Source: Aphrophora alni
Taxonomy: Eukaryota > Arthropoda > Insecta > Hemiptera > Aphrophoridae
Assembly: GCA_963513935.1 (NCBI GenBank)
Contig: OY740770.1
Span: 95,078,511-95,142,510 of the forward strand
DNA length: 64,000 bases
Reading direction: 5' to 3'
The notes beneath the pieces are model-generated. The model worked only from the letters and a program-made list of their open reading frames with translations, was not told where the DNA came from and searched no databases. Made by a program: the position numbers and the translations under genes. Positions 24,496-36,976 of the stretch are shown here, piece after piece. Within the stretch, counting starts at the first letter, position 1, and the number at the start of each line of letters is the position of its first letter.

Positions 24496-24960
24496 CGCCA
24501 TCATGGTATTTATCCAACTCTATCATACAATGTAATACAAACAAATCCACTAAATCTACGCACAAGAGTATGATGTAAGCTGTTTTATAGAGTTTAAAAC
24601 AGTTGTTACACAGATTGTCTGTACATCGTAGTTGTGCATATCGCTACTTCTTTGACTCGGCTATGTCATAGTGGGCTTCGTAGATGTGAATATATTGAAC
24701 AATTAATTCCACTCGCTTCGTTCTCGTCAGTGACTCATCCCTGCCAGATCTCGTATTATACCAACTTAGTTAGCTATGCAGTAAGGGTGCGCTGATACAT
24801 ATCTTAATAAGTTGTTGTTCGCCATCATCGTAGTCACCCAGCCCTATCAGACAATGTAGCACAAGTAGATCCTTTAAATGTAATACCCAAAAATTTTCTT
24901 GAACTTTGGATATAGCTATACGAATATTACATTTCCTTATCTGAAAATTTGAAACATTTT
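24496..24960 (+). repeat. Rep-A copies 5 and 5b in tandem
   Basis: The first unit starts CGCCATCATGGTATTTATCC and runs through GTTACACAGATTGTCTG to TTAGCTATGCAGTAAGGGTG. A second start, TTCGCCATCATCGTAGTCAC, follows at 24820 with AAGTAGATCCTTTAAATGTA. Head-to-tail arrangement after a shared TTAGCTATGCA-type junction suggests that this family can form tandem units. Confidence 0.6.
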
Positions 24961-26802
24961 AAATTCGTCTGACCACAATGTATATAGTTATAATTTTATT
25001 TTTTGTGTTAATAAAAATTAAATTCCATATTCATAATAAATATATATACATATTCATCAACATGAAATTAAATCATTTACCTGCTAAGATTTGAAAATCA
25101 TTTATTTTGTAGATAATTTATCATTCCAATATTAGAGAGTAATAAAATAGGTGATGGTTTAGTGAAATTCAAGAAGTGTTAAAAATAAAAAAAGAAGTAG
25201 AATAAAGAAAGAGTATTATTTAACAATAACTAGAACCAGGTAATTCTAACAGTCGGTACTTCCAATTGTAGCTTTAGAAAGTCTGTGCGTTAGTGACTTC
25301 ATAACTCACTTTGAGCTTTATGTGAATAAGTCTGTCACCACAATAGTCTGCAGTTGTCAAGGAAGGTAGCCTTATGCATTAGTAGGAAATAAATAATTGC
25401 GTAGGCCTACAATGTGGTGTGTTGTTATTATGTCTTTTAACTATCTACTGGTTTACGTTCTCACAGTCTATATTTGCGAGACAAGTATTGTCTAGGTTGA
25501 CAAATCTTAAGAAAAGTTCTTCCCAGGGTTTCATTCTATACTTTGTATCACCTTTAGGAGGCAGTGTACGAAATGCAAAGGTAACGTGTAAATCAAATGG
25601 TCGTTCGGTACTTTACTAGCCATATTTAAAAAGTAAGGTCGCCACACAAACTGACGTTAACTTTTATAGAAGAAGTTTACCAAAATATTTTACTTTTTAG
25701 TTTATGGTTTATAATAGTAATGCTGGATAATAATTACTCTCATTATCACCTAACACACACCTCACCCACAAGAGTGGGTCAAATTATTACACATAACATA
25801 CTGGATAGGTAAATTTTAAAATGGCTTGATTTTTAAAGTTGTAAAATTAAATTTATTTTCTTAAATTAATTCTTGATCAAATTAAAAAGCTTGGATTTTG
25901 TCTTTTTCGACAATTTCCAATTCATAAATTTTAACGTTTGTAAGGAACCTCCATTACAGAAAGATTGTAAAATGACTTCAGATTTCATCCTAATGAATAA
26001 TAAACATTAGAATGAAGGTTTCGGGCTGTTAAGAGGTTGATATTTTTAATGATACTTAACTCGAAATCATCGCGGAAGCGCGGATATGGTTAAAAAATTT
26101 AGTTTGAGAAGTTTTGAAATTTATGTGTAGATAACGTTGCATATGTTGGTGAGAGTCTAAATTAAGACAACAAGATTTCTTAAAAAATCTACAAGAAGAC
26201 TGTTGCTAGAAAAAGAGCTTACGATGTCAACTTAAAATTGATAAAGACAAAGTTGTTCACCCGGACAACTAATATGAAAATGTATAATACCCTTATTTGG
26301 CCGGTGGTGACTTATGGAGATTAGACATGGAGAAATAATAATAATATTACACTTTGTGGGTGGCTTGTTCCTTGTATTGTGATTATATTTACCATTCATT
26401 GCGATCACAGTGGGAGTAGATATACTGTCATGTATATAAACCAACAGAACGGTGAGAACACTGTTTATATTTTACTCTAATTTATGATGCCCTTACATAA
26501 ATTGCACGAAAGACGAGTTTTATAGGTTATATCAGGGAACAAAACAGCGTAAAAATATAATTTATTTTATATTTGTGTAACTTGTAACCGGTAAAAATTC
26601 AAATTTTATTTTTTAAATTAACAACAGTAATGAACACATCTAAAAAGTAGCGAGTGAGCGATTTTAAATCTTTTGGTCGCGTAAAAACCTACTGGTGAAA
26701 GTTTTAGAAAAGAGTTAAAGTTTAATTTTTTATTTAACGGTTTTATCTATAGGAATGATCATTATGATTCTTTTACACCATTATATTTAATATTTCTAAA
26801 AC
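24961..26802. other. Unannotated AT-rich region
   Basis: No gene is recognised. Short frames (25419-25619 plus, 26232-26444 minus) have no detectable family features. Confidence 0.5.
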
Positions 26803-27015
26803 CTCGCTGGTCCCTACATCTATACCTTTTTATATCGTCTTGGATTAGATCCCTCTCTTTCATCTTTTCTATTAGGTCTCTCTTGACCAAGAACTCTTGT
26901 TTTTTTCTGACCATGATGTTATTAGAATATTCGAAGGCTGGGTGTCTTCATTTAAGTTGTTTTCTTTTTAGAGGTGATATTGACCGAGAGGTTTTTTTCC
27001 TTTTATCAACAAGGA
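26803..27015 (+). repeat. Rep-B interspersed repeat, copy 1
   Basis: This is a member of a five-copy family. Shared landmarks in order: TTGGATTAGATCCCTCTCTT, TCTTGACCAA, CTCTTGTTTTTTTCTGACC, ATTATTAGAATATTCGA-type sequence, and GAGGTGATATTGACCGAGAG near the end. Copies run about 170-250 bp and have no ORF. The class is unknown. Confidence 0.65.
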
Positions 27016-27154
27016 ACAAAATAGATTTTAGGGCTAGCGCTTACAAAGCAATACAAAGGCTTGTACCTTGGAGCATACAAAGCAATACGACAATTTGCCT
27101 TGGAACCTTTTAAAACAGAAAACCTTTTACATGCATGTATGTCTGTTAAAAAAA

Positions 27155-27178
27155 ATATATATATATATATATATATAT
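27155..27178. repeat. (AT)n microsatellite
   Basis: An uninterrupted AT run of about 24 bp following a run of A. Confidence 0.92.
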
Positions 27179-30100
27179 TTATTAATGATTAGTAAACACG
27201 TTTTGCATTAATTGCATGACAAACAAATAAACATTAAACAAAATGTCAAATGGTCGACTAAAACAGGACTCGCTTCGCTCGCTCATCAAGAATTAAGAAA
27301 AACAATATAAAGAGTAATTCAATATAACAAGAAAAAACTATAACAAATTCAAAACAATAACAAATTCAATATAACAAGAAAAATAATATATGTTCGAGTA
27401 GAGAAAGCGAGAACACGTGGTGACAAGATTAAAAAAATATATATCTCTCCTGAACCAGATATCAGGTTGATGATGCAAATCCTGTCATCCGTGTTCTTTA
27501 CTAAAGTGTACGGCTCGGCGAAAAAGAATGTACTTTCAGGCAGAAGATTAAGTATATAACCGGTCCTAATAATTCAAAAATATATCTTATAATGTCAAGG
27601 TACAAAGCATTTATTTGCCTAACCTTTATATTAGGTAGAACCAGTTATGCCAACCAATGCAAACCAGTTGGTTATCAGTGCAAATCTCAAACAGTTCAAA
27701 CAATCTTGTAAACGTGGGGGCTTAGAAAGTTATTATTTAATTTCACTTCTATTGAAATGCAAACACTGACAATAGAATAAATAACAATAGACACTGAACC
27801 CACTTTACTTTCTGCCCTCGATTATTGGTTGGTTGTTCATTTTGTTCACAGTATGATTAATGTAAGCATTGGATAAATTCTATTTCACTGATGAATCATT
27901 TTAAGGTGGAGAACAGTTTTCCTGATCAGATGAATATCTAAGATTTCGACTTAAAGTGGCCATCGTTATACTTCCGTAAAATAATAACACCAAGCTGCTG
28001 ATAAAAGAGGAGTGGTAATATCTACTACTAAAGCAAAAGATATTTGAATTAAAAAATAGACAACCCGTTATGGCCGTAACCTGTTATAAGCATAGAGAAT
28101 GGTAAAATATTAAAGCAAAAAGAGGTCACCTATGATATCGACACTACAGTTGTCACTAGTACAGAAGTAATGATTGAAAGTTAACAAACATTGGTGAAAT
28201 GAGCAGAAAAAAATATTATGTTACTATAAATAGAAACACTTACTTTATGTGGTAAGAAAGTGTCCTGTCGATCACTTGTCCTTGTCGTTACAATCGCTCT
28301 GTACGATACAAAACAGAAAATGTTATAAACGTGAAATTTTAAATAAGGGCTCATATACACAGAGTGGTAATGATAGTTTCTCAGTTCTATTACTCAAGAC
28401 TAAGAATGTAATATCATATATGGAGAAATCTGCTACAAAATATTAGGCTTTAAAATAGGCATATTAACAAATGCGTCCTTCCTTAATATCGAATTATTAT
28501 CGAATCTGCATTTTTGGATAGATGTCGACCAATACGTTTTGATATTGTTCATAAGAACTAAAATTTATCAAAATATAATGTTTTTTGTAATATTAAATAC
28601 TTGCAAAATTTTGAGTTATATATACTTAGACCATATTTTAAAGGCATAATTAGGAGCCGAACATCTCCAGGTACCAAATTTGAATAAAATTGACTAAAAT
28701 GGAGGTTATGAATCATGTTCACTCATACTTTTATTATATATAAAGGCTGAAAGTATCGACTAAACCATTTTAAAATTGAACCATTTAAAAATTTATATTT
28801 AAATTCTGAAAGAACCTTAATTAAAGAGCGGTCATTAAAAACAAAATGTATTAACGATTTTACATATTATGTATTTTTATATTTACAGTATAAAAACCTT
28901 CGTGCAAAAATTGAACTCAATCTTCAAAATCCAATTCCTTGTACATTTTACTTCTATACACAAAGTATACTAACGGACTATACTAAGTATACGAAGTGAC
29001 AAATTATACTAAGATTGTTTCATACTAACGGACATGAAAAAGAAAAAATTAATAATGTTTATATTTTTCTTTTTTTTAAATATTCTCAACATATCCATAT
29101 CTTGTGTATATATATAATATTTTTTTCTTAAATTACAATTTTTTTTTCTTAAATACTTTTATATAAATTACAAAGGAAGTTTTCAAAATCACATCTTTTT
29201 AATTGTTTTCAAGATTTCTATACTCAAAATTAAAGTTTTTGCTTAGTAGATATTATCATTACTAATATTTACTTGTTTAAGTTAGAACATACAATTTATG
29301 TTCCTGGTAACTACGGTAACCTGATAACTTATACTATGTGTTTCCAGGGGGTTTCTCGGATATTACTATTGAACAAACAGCTGGCTTCACTTAACTTGAA
29401 AGTTTATAAATAAATATAATAATATTTACCTACTATATTATTAATAATATATATATAATATATCTTCCTATTTTGAGTGCTTTATTATTATTATTAGCTC
29501 ATGTAGTAAATATCTACACGAAATTATAACAGTATATGAAATTGATAATAATAACAAGTTCGAGTATGTTTTACAATATATAAATTGGTTGGCATGGATT
29601 TCAAAATATTTATAGTTCGAAAACAGCTAATTTAAAACAAATCATGCGGCAGAAAGAATGTATAGAGGTCGATTGGGATGACACCTAATTTTAAAAGTTA
29701 ACCAAAGACAACATTTGCCGAAATTGATTTTTGATACACAGTCTGAATTTAATCGGTCCAAATGTTATTAACGTTGGTTGGTCAATCCTTCGGACTGGTG
29801 GTTCAAATCGAAAATAATTTTCCGACAATAACTTGATTTCCCAGGCTTTAAACGGTTTCATTACCCCTCGTTTTATCACATTTTAAAGCTCGAAAAATGT
29901 TAGAGAGAAAAATATTTTTTAATTGTGTATTTTAATCGAACAACATTTAGGATTTGTAGTTTAGGCAACTAAAATTTTAAATTAGATATGAAAACTTTAA
30001 AGGAGCCACTTTAGGCAATTTTGAATGTCCGGGTAGTTTTACACATTGATACATTCTATTAGCTTTTAGTTTAAAACCAAAATTTTATCTTCCTAAATTT

Positions 30101-30540
30101 AACTGTTAAACCTCTATTTAGCTGTTTGTGTTTACTTTTTGATCACCCAGTAACAAAGTTTGTGCAATGTTTGTGTAGAGATATTTCTGCCATGCCAACT
30201 GACACTTATTCCATTCTCGTGACTTCGTGATTGTTTCAGTCCCGTGTCTCAATGCCATGCCAATAAACTGACGTTATTATAAAATAGATAATTTCCTACC
30301 ATGAATTACTCTTTAAATTGATATTTTGATCTCTAAGATGTATAGAGGAGTACTCAGTAAAAAATAGAACTTTTTTCAATATTAAATTTTCTAATCTGGT
30401 ATTTTACTTTAAAATAACGTTTATTAAAACGGTAATAATTATGCAATTGAACTTGGCCTAAAATTTAGTTAAGAATATCGTTCAAAACGTTTACTATCTA
30501 CCACATTTTGAAAAAAAAAAAAAATAATAAGAACATATTA
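27179..30540. other. Unannotated AT-rich region
   Basis: No gene is recognised over 3.3 kb. At 27310-27395 the string ACAAATTCAATATAACAAGA occurs in a small local array. At 28975-29035 ATACTAACGGAC occurs twice. An AT palindrome (TATTATTAATAATATATAT) lies near 29438. The minus frame at 29691-29879 is unrecognised. Confidence 0.5.
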
Positions 30541-31041
30541 GGTGTCGCCAGACACTTTTGAAGTAGCTAAATAAATTAGTTCACTAGAAAATAATAAATA
30601 AAAAAGTACGAAATCCAGGTTTGTTTAGTTTATTATTAATGAAAATCCAGTTCTGGTCATCATTGGTGACGAATGCCTAAGTAAAATAGTTATGTCTACG
30701 TTATTCAAATTAATGTATGTATCATCGCTCGGTGTATATTTGTCATTAATAAAATTATTTGTTTTATTAAGTCTGGTTAGGTGACTGCCCAAATCTATTA
30801 GTCATGGTTCTTCAATCATAGAATGTAAAAATAATAGGCTATATAATACGCATGCGATATAGAAATGGAGTCACTTAGCCACACCTAATAAAACAAAGAT
30901 ATCATACATTCACTACTTGACTAACCTAGTCATAAATATTAACATATGCATTCATAACCTGAGCTGAATTTCGTACTTTCATACTTCTTATTTTTTACTA
31001 AAATAATGTGTTTTAGTACTTCATAAATGTATGGCGACACC
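30541..31041. mobile_element. MITE with TA target duplication
   Basis: The left end GGTGTCGCCAGACACTTTTG and the right end, read inward as GGTGTCGCCATACATTTATG, form terminal inverted repeats of about 28 bp with three mismatches. TA flanks both ends (30539-30540 and 31042-31043). The 501-bp body is non-coding and AT-rich. A TA duplication and short inverted ends fit a Tc1/mariner-type non-autonomous element. The symmetric AT flanks leave the exact boundary uncertain by a few bases. Confidence 0.75.
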
Positions 31042-32142
31042 TAATATGATCTTATATTTTCTAAATTAGGTAGGTAATAAACGATTTCAACAATTTTCTT
31101 AACTAAATTATAAGCCAAGTTCGATTGCATATTTATCTTAAAAAATGTTAGAATTACTAGTTAGACCAAGCTAGCTACAATTCTTGTATGAAAATACTCT
31201 ATATAAAGGGGGTAAATGATTCCAGAACAAATTGTAAAAATAAAATTTAAATCAGCACTAGAAAAATAGAAAAATTATTTTTTAATTTTTTTATTAAATT
31301 TTTGCAACCAGTAATAAAAAACATTAAAAGAATACTAATCATTTTTGATTAAACACTTGGACCTGAGGAGTCAAAAAATAATAATAAACTGTGATTTATT
31401 TTTTTATGGGCACATATATATCAAACATGTGTCTGTGTATATTTGAACAGATAAATCATTTGTAACCCATTATCAATATAAAGCCAAACTTATTATCCCG
31501 GTCACGTCTCACTTGATCGCAGTTGGGTCGTGATGGTTATTGTAATCACATAAACAGTAATTTCTTCATTTAATAATTCACGAACCAGAACAAATAGTTA
31601 GAAAAACCAAATTCCAGTTGTCTTTGAAAAACTGTTGAAAAGGTTCGCATCACATCAATTCAAATTTTTGTTAGAACAAGACCGAAGTATAATTAAAGAA
31701 TTATTGATTTTCCAGGAGAAACAAAATTCAGAGAGTTAATGCTAACATATTTGTTCAGAATGTAACATCACTAGTCAAAAAATTGTTTTCATTTCTGATT
31801 TTTTTAAAAGGAAAATATAGATAGAGAACAGTCTCTTCTTACCAATATTTTGTGAGGAATTTTAGTAGATTTTGTACTTTTTTCGGGTTTTAAAAACAAA
31901 CTCTAACATTTTAGGCTCTTAGTACATAACTTAACTACTGAATAATAGTGGGGGGGAAAAAAAAAAAATAATAAATCTGTTATGGATTTAGAGACGATGT
32001 AGAGTTATTAAGTTTTTTAAAATTGCATTTGTACCTGTAAATTTTTGAAAGCTGAAATAAATCATTTTTCCTGTACATATCTTGTCTAAAAATGATAAAC
32101 ACGAGATTGAAATTCTATTTTTAAAATTAACCTCTCATCAGG
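31042..32142. other. Unannotated AT-rich region
   Basis: No gene or element is recognised. It has A-runs near 31965. Confidence 0.5.
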
Positions 32143-32375
32143 CATCATCGTGGCAAACCCTAAAGACCCTAGCTGAATCTACACCTTTTTTCATCTAATC
32201 TTGGGTTGGATCCCTCTCTTTCATTTGTCTTATTAGTTCTTACTTGACCAACTCTTGTTCTTTTCCGATCTTAACTTTATTAGATTTTTCGAGGACTATA
32301 AGTCTATATTTGATACTCTCTTCTTTCTTTTTTTAAAATAAATTAACTGAGAGGTTTTTTACCTTAAAAAATGAA
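32143..32375 (+). repeat. Rep-B copy 2
   Basis: It shows CTAGCTGAATCTACACC, CTTGGGTTGGATCCCTCTCT, TTACTTGACCAACTCTTGTT and a terminal GAGAGGTTTTTTACCTTA, matching the family order. Confidence 0.65.
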
Positions 32376-35300
32376 CTTTCACTACAGTCGCTTACAAAAT
32401 TACCATAATATATTTGTAACACCCATTTTGCACTGAAGTATTGAATTATTAATTAAAATGATAAGTTTTAATTAAATAGATGACTTAATCCAGCTTGGGT
32501 TTTCCTGTTCAGTCGATATATTGATATAAAATAAAACCCTTTATCAAACCCAATACCGTGAGTACAATAACCCTTTAATTTATGATTACTTGTTTAATTC
32601 AGAGCAGTCAAATGCGCGCCGGATATTTGATTCTGCAACAAATTCGTGACACTTCATATCACTACTTGGACAATTCAAAAGGAGGCTATTGCGTATTCCT
32701 TAATTCAAACAATTGCGTAAAAGAATTTAAGAACCTAATATCCTGCTATTTCGGTACAACAAATAAGAACATGTTATGTCATTGATGGACCAAATAGCAA
32801 TGCAAACCTGTTGAATAAGCCAACCCGTCATTCTTACTGAGCCCCGGAAGTAGGGCGATCTGTTACTAAAGTTATTAAAACTACAGGAAGTAGATGTCAT
32901 AACCAATATCGGAACAACTTGACAAATAAATTGGACATGTGTAATATCTCAAAGCTTCGGCGAAGGCGGAGAAAGAGTGAAAGTCGTGTTTCATAACTCG
33001 AAAAAAAAACCAAATAAAATAGACCTTGAAAGACGAAAAAGTATTATAGACATTGAATTTATACACACGCGTAATGAGAAGCACTTGCTTTATAATTCAC
33101 GTAATTAAGGATTTTAACAAGTAAAGTGAATGTTAAAAGCTAAGCAGTAATTGAATGTAAGGTGACATAAGCAAGATTACTGTTACACAATATGTAAGTG
33201 CAATGCCCTGAAAGTTAGTACAGCTTCATACTTTCAAATATTATTACTTGAATTTATACAAAAAAAGGTTTACATTTTGTTTTTACTTTCACGCATGTGT
33301 GTAGACCAGAGAAAGTAATTTTGATTGAACTGTAGACAGTGAATGGATTACAGTATCAAAATTTAATCACTAGACACGCAGCTGGTAGGCTGATCTTTTT
33401 TTTATTCATCATCTCATTTGATTGTGCGCACTATTGGTATTTGGTATTTCGAAAACTATTGATTCTATCTTCAATGGGGGACATTAGTTATTTTCCATGA
33501 AATTTAGAAATTTGATTTGTAAACTTTGGAAAATGGGAGCTAATGTTTAAATTCCTTACATAAACGCCTATGTTTTACGTTACTTTCGAATTTATACTAA
33601 ATATTAAATCTTTTTTTGTGTTTTTTTTATATATATATATAAACCGACTCGTTCATGAATTAAAGGCGCTTGAACTTTAGAAAATTTGACGTTTTTGTGC
33701 ATTTTAGCAAGACAATTAATTAGTCTAGTAGTCTGTTGTATTTGGTAACTTTAGATAGGAAGTGTAAATTCTAATGCAGAAATAAATTGCTTATCAAAAA
33801 GATCCACTGTAATTATAAGCAAGTTTTCATGTTTGCCACAAATTCATTATTTTAATTTTAGTTATGCATTTAAACTTCCTAAACTTCACCTAATTAGATT
33901 TTGAACTTGATGTAACAATTAGAAGTATGGAAAATCGACTCCGAAAAATTCACCAAACTACAAATTGTAGAAAAATCGAGCACTTTATCTCTTTAACGAG
34001 TGCGTTTAACCCAATAAATAAGAGTTAAAATTTTGTGTATATTTGAAAATACAAAAAAAATTGGAGTTTTCGTAAGGAATTTAAAGATAACTGTCATATT
34101 GGAAAACCTCCAAAATTTGCAAAACGGGTTTCAAAATGTTATGGAAAAGTAACGAAGCTCCCCCCTCCCTTCTGTTAATGTTTTTGATAGGATCAACAGT
34201 TTATGGGATACCTATAGTTCCCACAATCCAATAATCAGCTTCATACTTCTTAAAGCTACACAAAATGAGTTTATAGGTTCGTGTAGGTCTTGAAATATGA
34301 GGCACAAACTGCCAAAAAACCTACTAATGTCCACCAATGTAAATTTGATACCATTGTTTTAATTATATTAAACTAATTATAAAACATTGCCTGCACGTTA
34401 AATTCTACTAAAATTAAGCCTATTGAGATGTTATTGGAGATTTTTTTTATATGTTGTTATGTTATGTCTTAAAAATGATTATTATTTTTAACTTTCAGAT
34501 TTGTTTTTATTTTATTTTTTATTGAAGAAAATCCATTTTGTTTTCGATTGGATGTAGATTTAAAACAGGACAAAATGAACTATTGTGAAATGTTAACAGG
34601 ACCAAGTAATAAATTTTTACTTCGAAAAAACAGTTTTTTATATTTTATAATCTGTCACCATTTTGAAACATACCAACCAATATTTGGTTAATAATTATCT
34701 TGTCCAACAATTCGTATTAGGGAAGACGATCATTATATTGATTTGAACATATTAGGTTTCCCTAGATCAAACGTCCTAAGGAAAATTCACAATAAGGAAA
34801 ACAAACAATACCCAAACCACAAAATCAGGTACCAAAAACTAATCACGGGAAAAGTATCTTTGCATTAAATCACTTTGATTAAGCAAGCAACTACATTTTC
34901 TAATAGCCTAAATATATGTATAGACTAATTCTAATAAGCCTTAAACATATTAAGCTGATTAGAAAACGACATGTTATAAAATTAAGGTCTGCTTTGCTAA
35001 GCTGAAATTTTTTAAAATTAGAATACGAAACAAGACTATACACACATTTTACAAATAGTCTAAGATGTATTTACTAGTTATTGTATAACACAGAAACTCC
35101 TCGAGATATGGTTAAAATATGCTATTCACACGCTCCATTTGTTTTAGCTGTATGGCAGTTAACAGACGTTAGACAGAAAGACAATTACGAATCACTCTTT
35201 TGAACTTAGGATTTAAAACAGATTTTACGCGAAAATTCAACAACAATTTCTTTTCAATCACTATTGGTCCTTTTTATAGGACAAAACACGAAAATAAAGT

Positions 35301-36237
35301 TAGATTAGGTTACAGATTATAATCCAACTTCTTGTTTCAGGAGTCTACAACATTGTTAATTTTCAGTACATGCGAAATGATACAATTTAAGACTACCATT
35401 GGTTTTTACGTAAGTAATTCGAAAATCAGATGGTGGCCACATCAACTGTTTTTCATTGTACATTCTTTATCGATACCTGTCACAAAACCAATATGATTCT
35501 GGTAAAATCTTCTGGTATATTTCCGATTAAATTTAACTATAGTCTAACTCCAAAGATCCAGAATCTCAGAAAAAATCTAAGGGAACTATTAGTAAAAAAT
35601 TCCTTTAATGCATTAATCAATGTTTGCATAAAAGCATGCAATTAGATAAAGAACTTCATCTTTTTTTTTAAACATTCCAATGAACTACATAATACTGGAT
35701 GAGCCAAATAAAGTGCTACGAATAGCTTTCTTGTAAACTATTGATCTAAAAAAACTTAAATGGTCAAGGACATCCAGCATTACTCACGGACAAGGCATCG
35801 AATTTTCATTTTATCAAATAAGACCAGACATCAACCTCTACGCAAATCGTATAAGTAAGCAAAATGAATATTTCCTTCAGCAGCTTGATATTCTCAATAA
35901 TGAAATTCAAATTTTTTAATAGAAGCCCTCAGCTTATTTTAGTTTCTAAAACGAGAGTCAAATGCATAGTCAGAGTGTAACTTCAGATTCCTGTAGCGCC
36001 GTTATTGTTAGGAATTTTAAAAAAATGTATAAAATATCCTATAAAATGAGATTATTTTGTGAAAACTATGTTACAATTATTTTTAATGAAATTGGTCCTA
36101 GGCTTTTCAATGTATATAGGCCTACACATATTTCGAAACCCAACAAAAAATTCAGATAAGTTCTCCGCCTAAAGTTTGTTGTTGATTAATGGTCGAAAAC
36201 AGCTGTTCTTAACATTTTATTGTTGCATCAGGTTCAT
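32376..36237. other. Unannotated AT-rich region
   Basis: No gene is recognised over 3.8 kb. Frames at 32582-32785 (plus), 32881-33084 (minus), 35430-35645 and 35962-36159 (plus) have no family features. An AT run is present near 33629. Confidence 0.5.
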
Positions 36238-36457
36238 GTCCTGAGGGACTCACTTATAGAGTACGGGTGTGGCAATCCCGAGGTATTCAAGCTGGATCTT
36301 GTCTAGGGTTAGATACCTCTCTTTAATCTTTCGTATCTCTTGACCTCATTTCCTCTTTCGATGCGGGTGCTATTAGAGTACTCGAGACCTCTATATCCAC
36401 ACGAGGAGTGCGTATGTCATTGTAGGTTATGTTGTATGAGTTTTTCGCCTTTAAACC
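36238..36457 (+). repeat. Rep-B copy 3
   Basis: It shows GTCTAGGGTTAGATACCTCT, CTTGACCTCATTTCC, a GCTATTAGAGTACTCGAGAC block and a terminal GAGTTTTTCGCCTTTAAAC, in the same order as the other copies. Confidence 0.6.
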
Positions 36458-36976
36458 ACACAAACAAAATATTGTTAACTGAATAATAAGGTTTTTAAAC
36501 TTTATTCAAGTAGATGCAAGAAAGAATACGTGTAAGAGTTTGTGTCATCTATTTATATTTGATCTATATTGTCTAGTTCAATGTTAAAGGTTATGGTAAA
36601 GTTACAATATTCAACTTGGGGTCATCCACCTCATATTCTTGCTTCGAGTATTGTACCTACATTGTATGTCATATAGGTAATGGTAGTATATTGCACCATT
36701 ACAAGAATTAATTTCGCAATAAATCTATATCTTGGCAACACCAGGCCGTTGTTCAACATTTCCATAATATGTATGATGCATAATGTTCACCTTATACTCT
36801 CTTGTGAACGACTTATACTTGTGATAGATAATAATTATAATTTTCAAAGTATTTTTAGGAAATTTCTAAATAGAAATTCTTGCTTCTATATTGTTATCAA
36901 CTTTATGAAATATCTATATGTTACCAAACTTTCTACATGTTCCAATTTGAGTAAAGTTTTGCACAATTTTGTTATA
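36458..36976. other. Unannotated DNA up to the foldback element
   Basis: A 123-codon plus frame begins at 36680 with a non-ATG start and runs into the foldback element at 36977. It is hydrophobic, matches nothing I recognise and is judged a chance frame. Confidence 0.5.
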
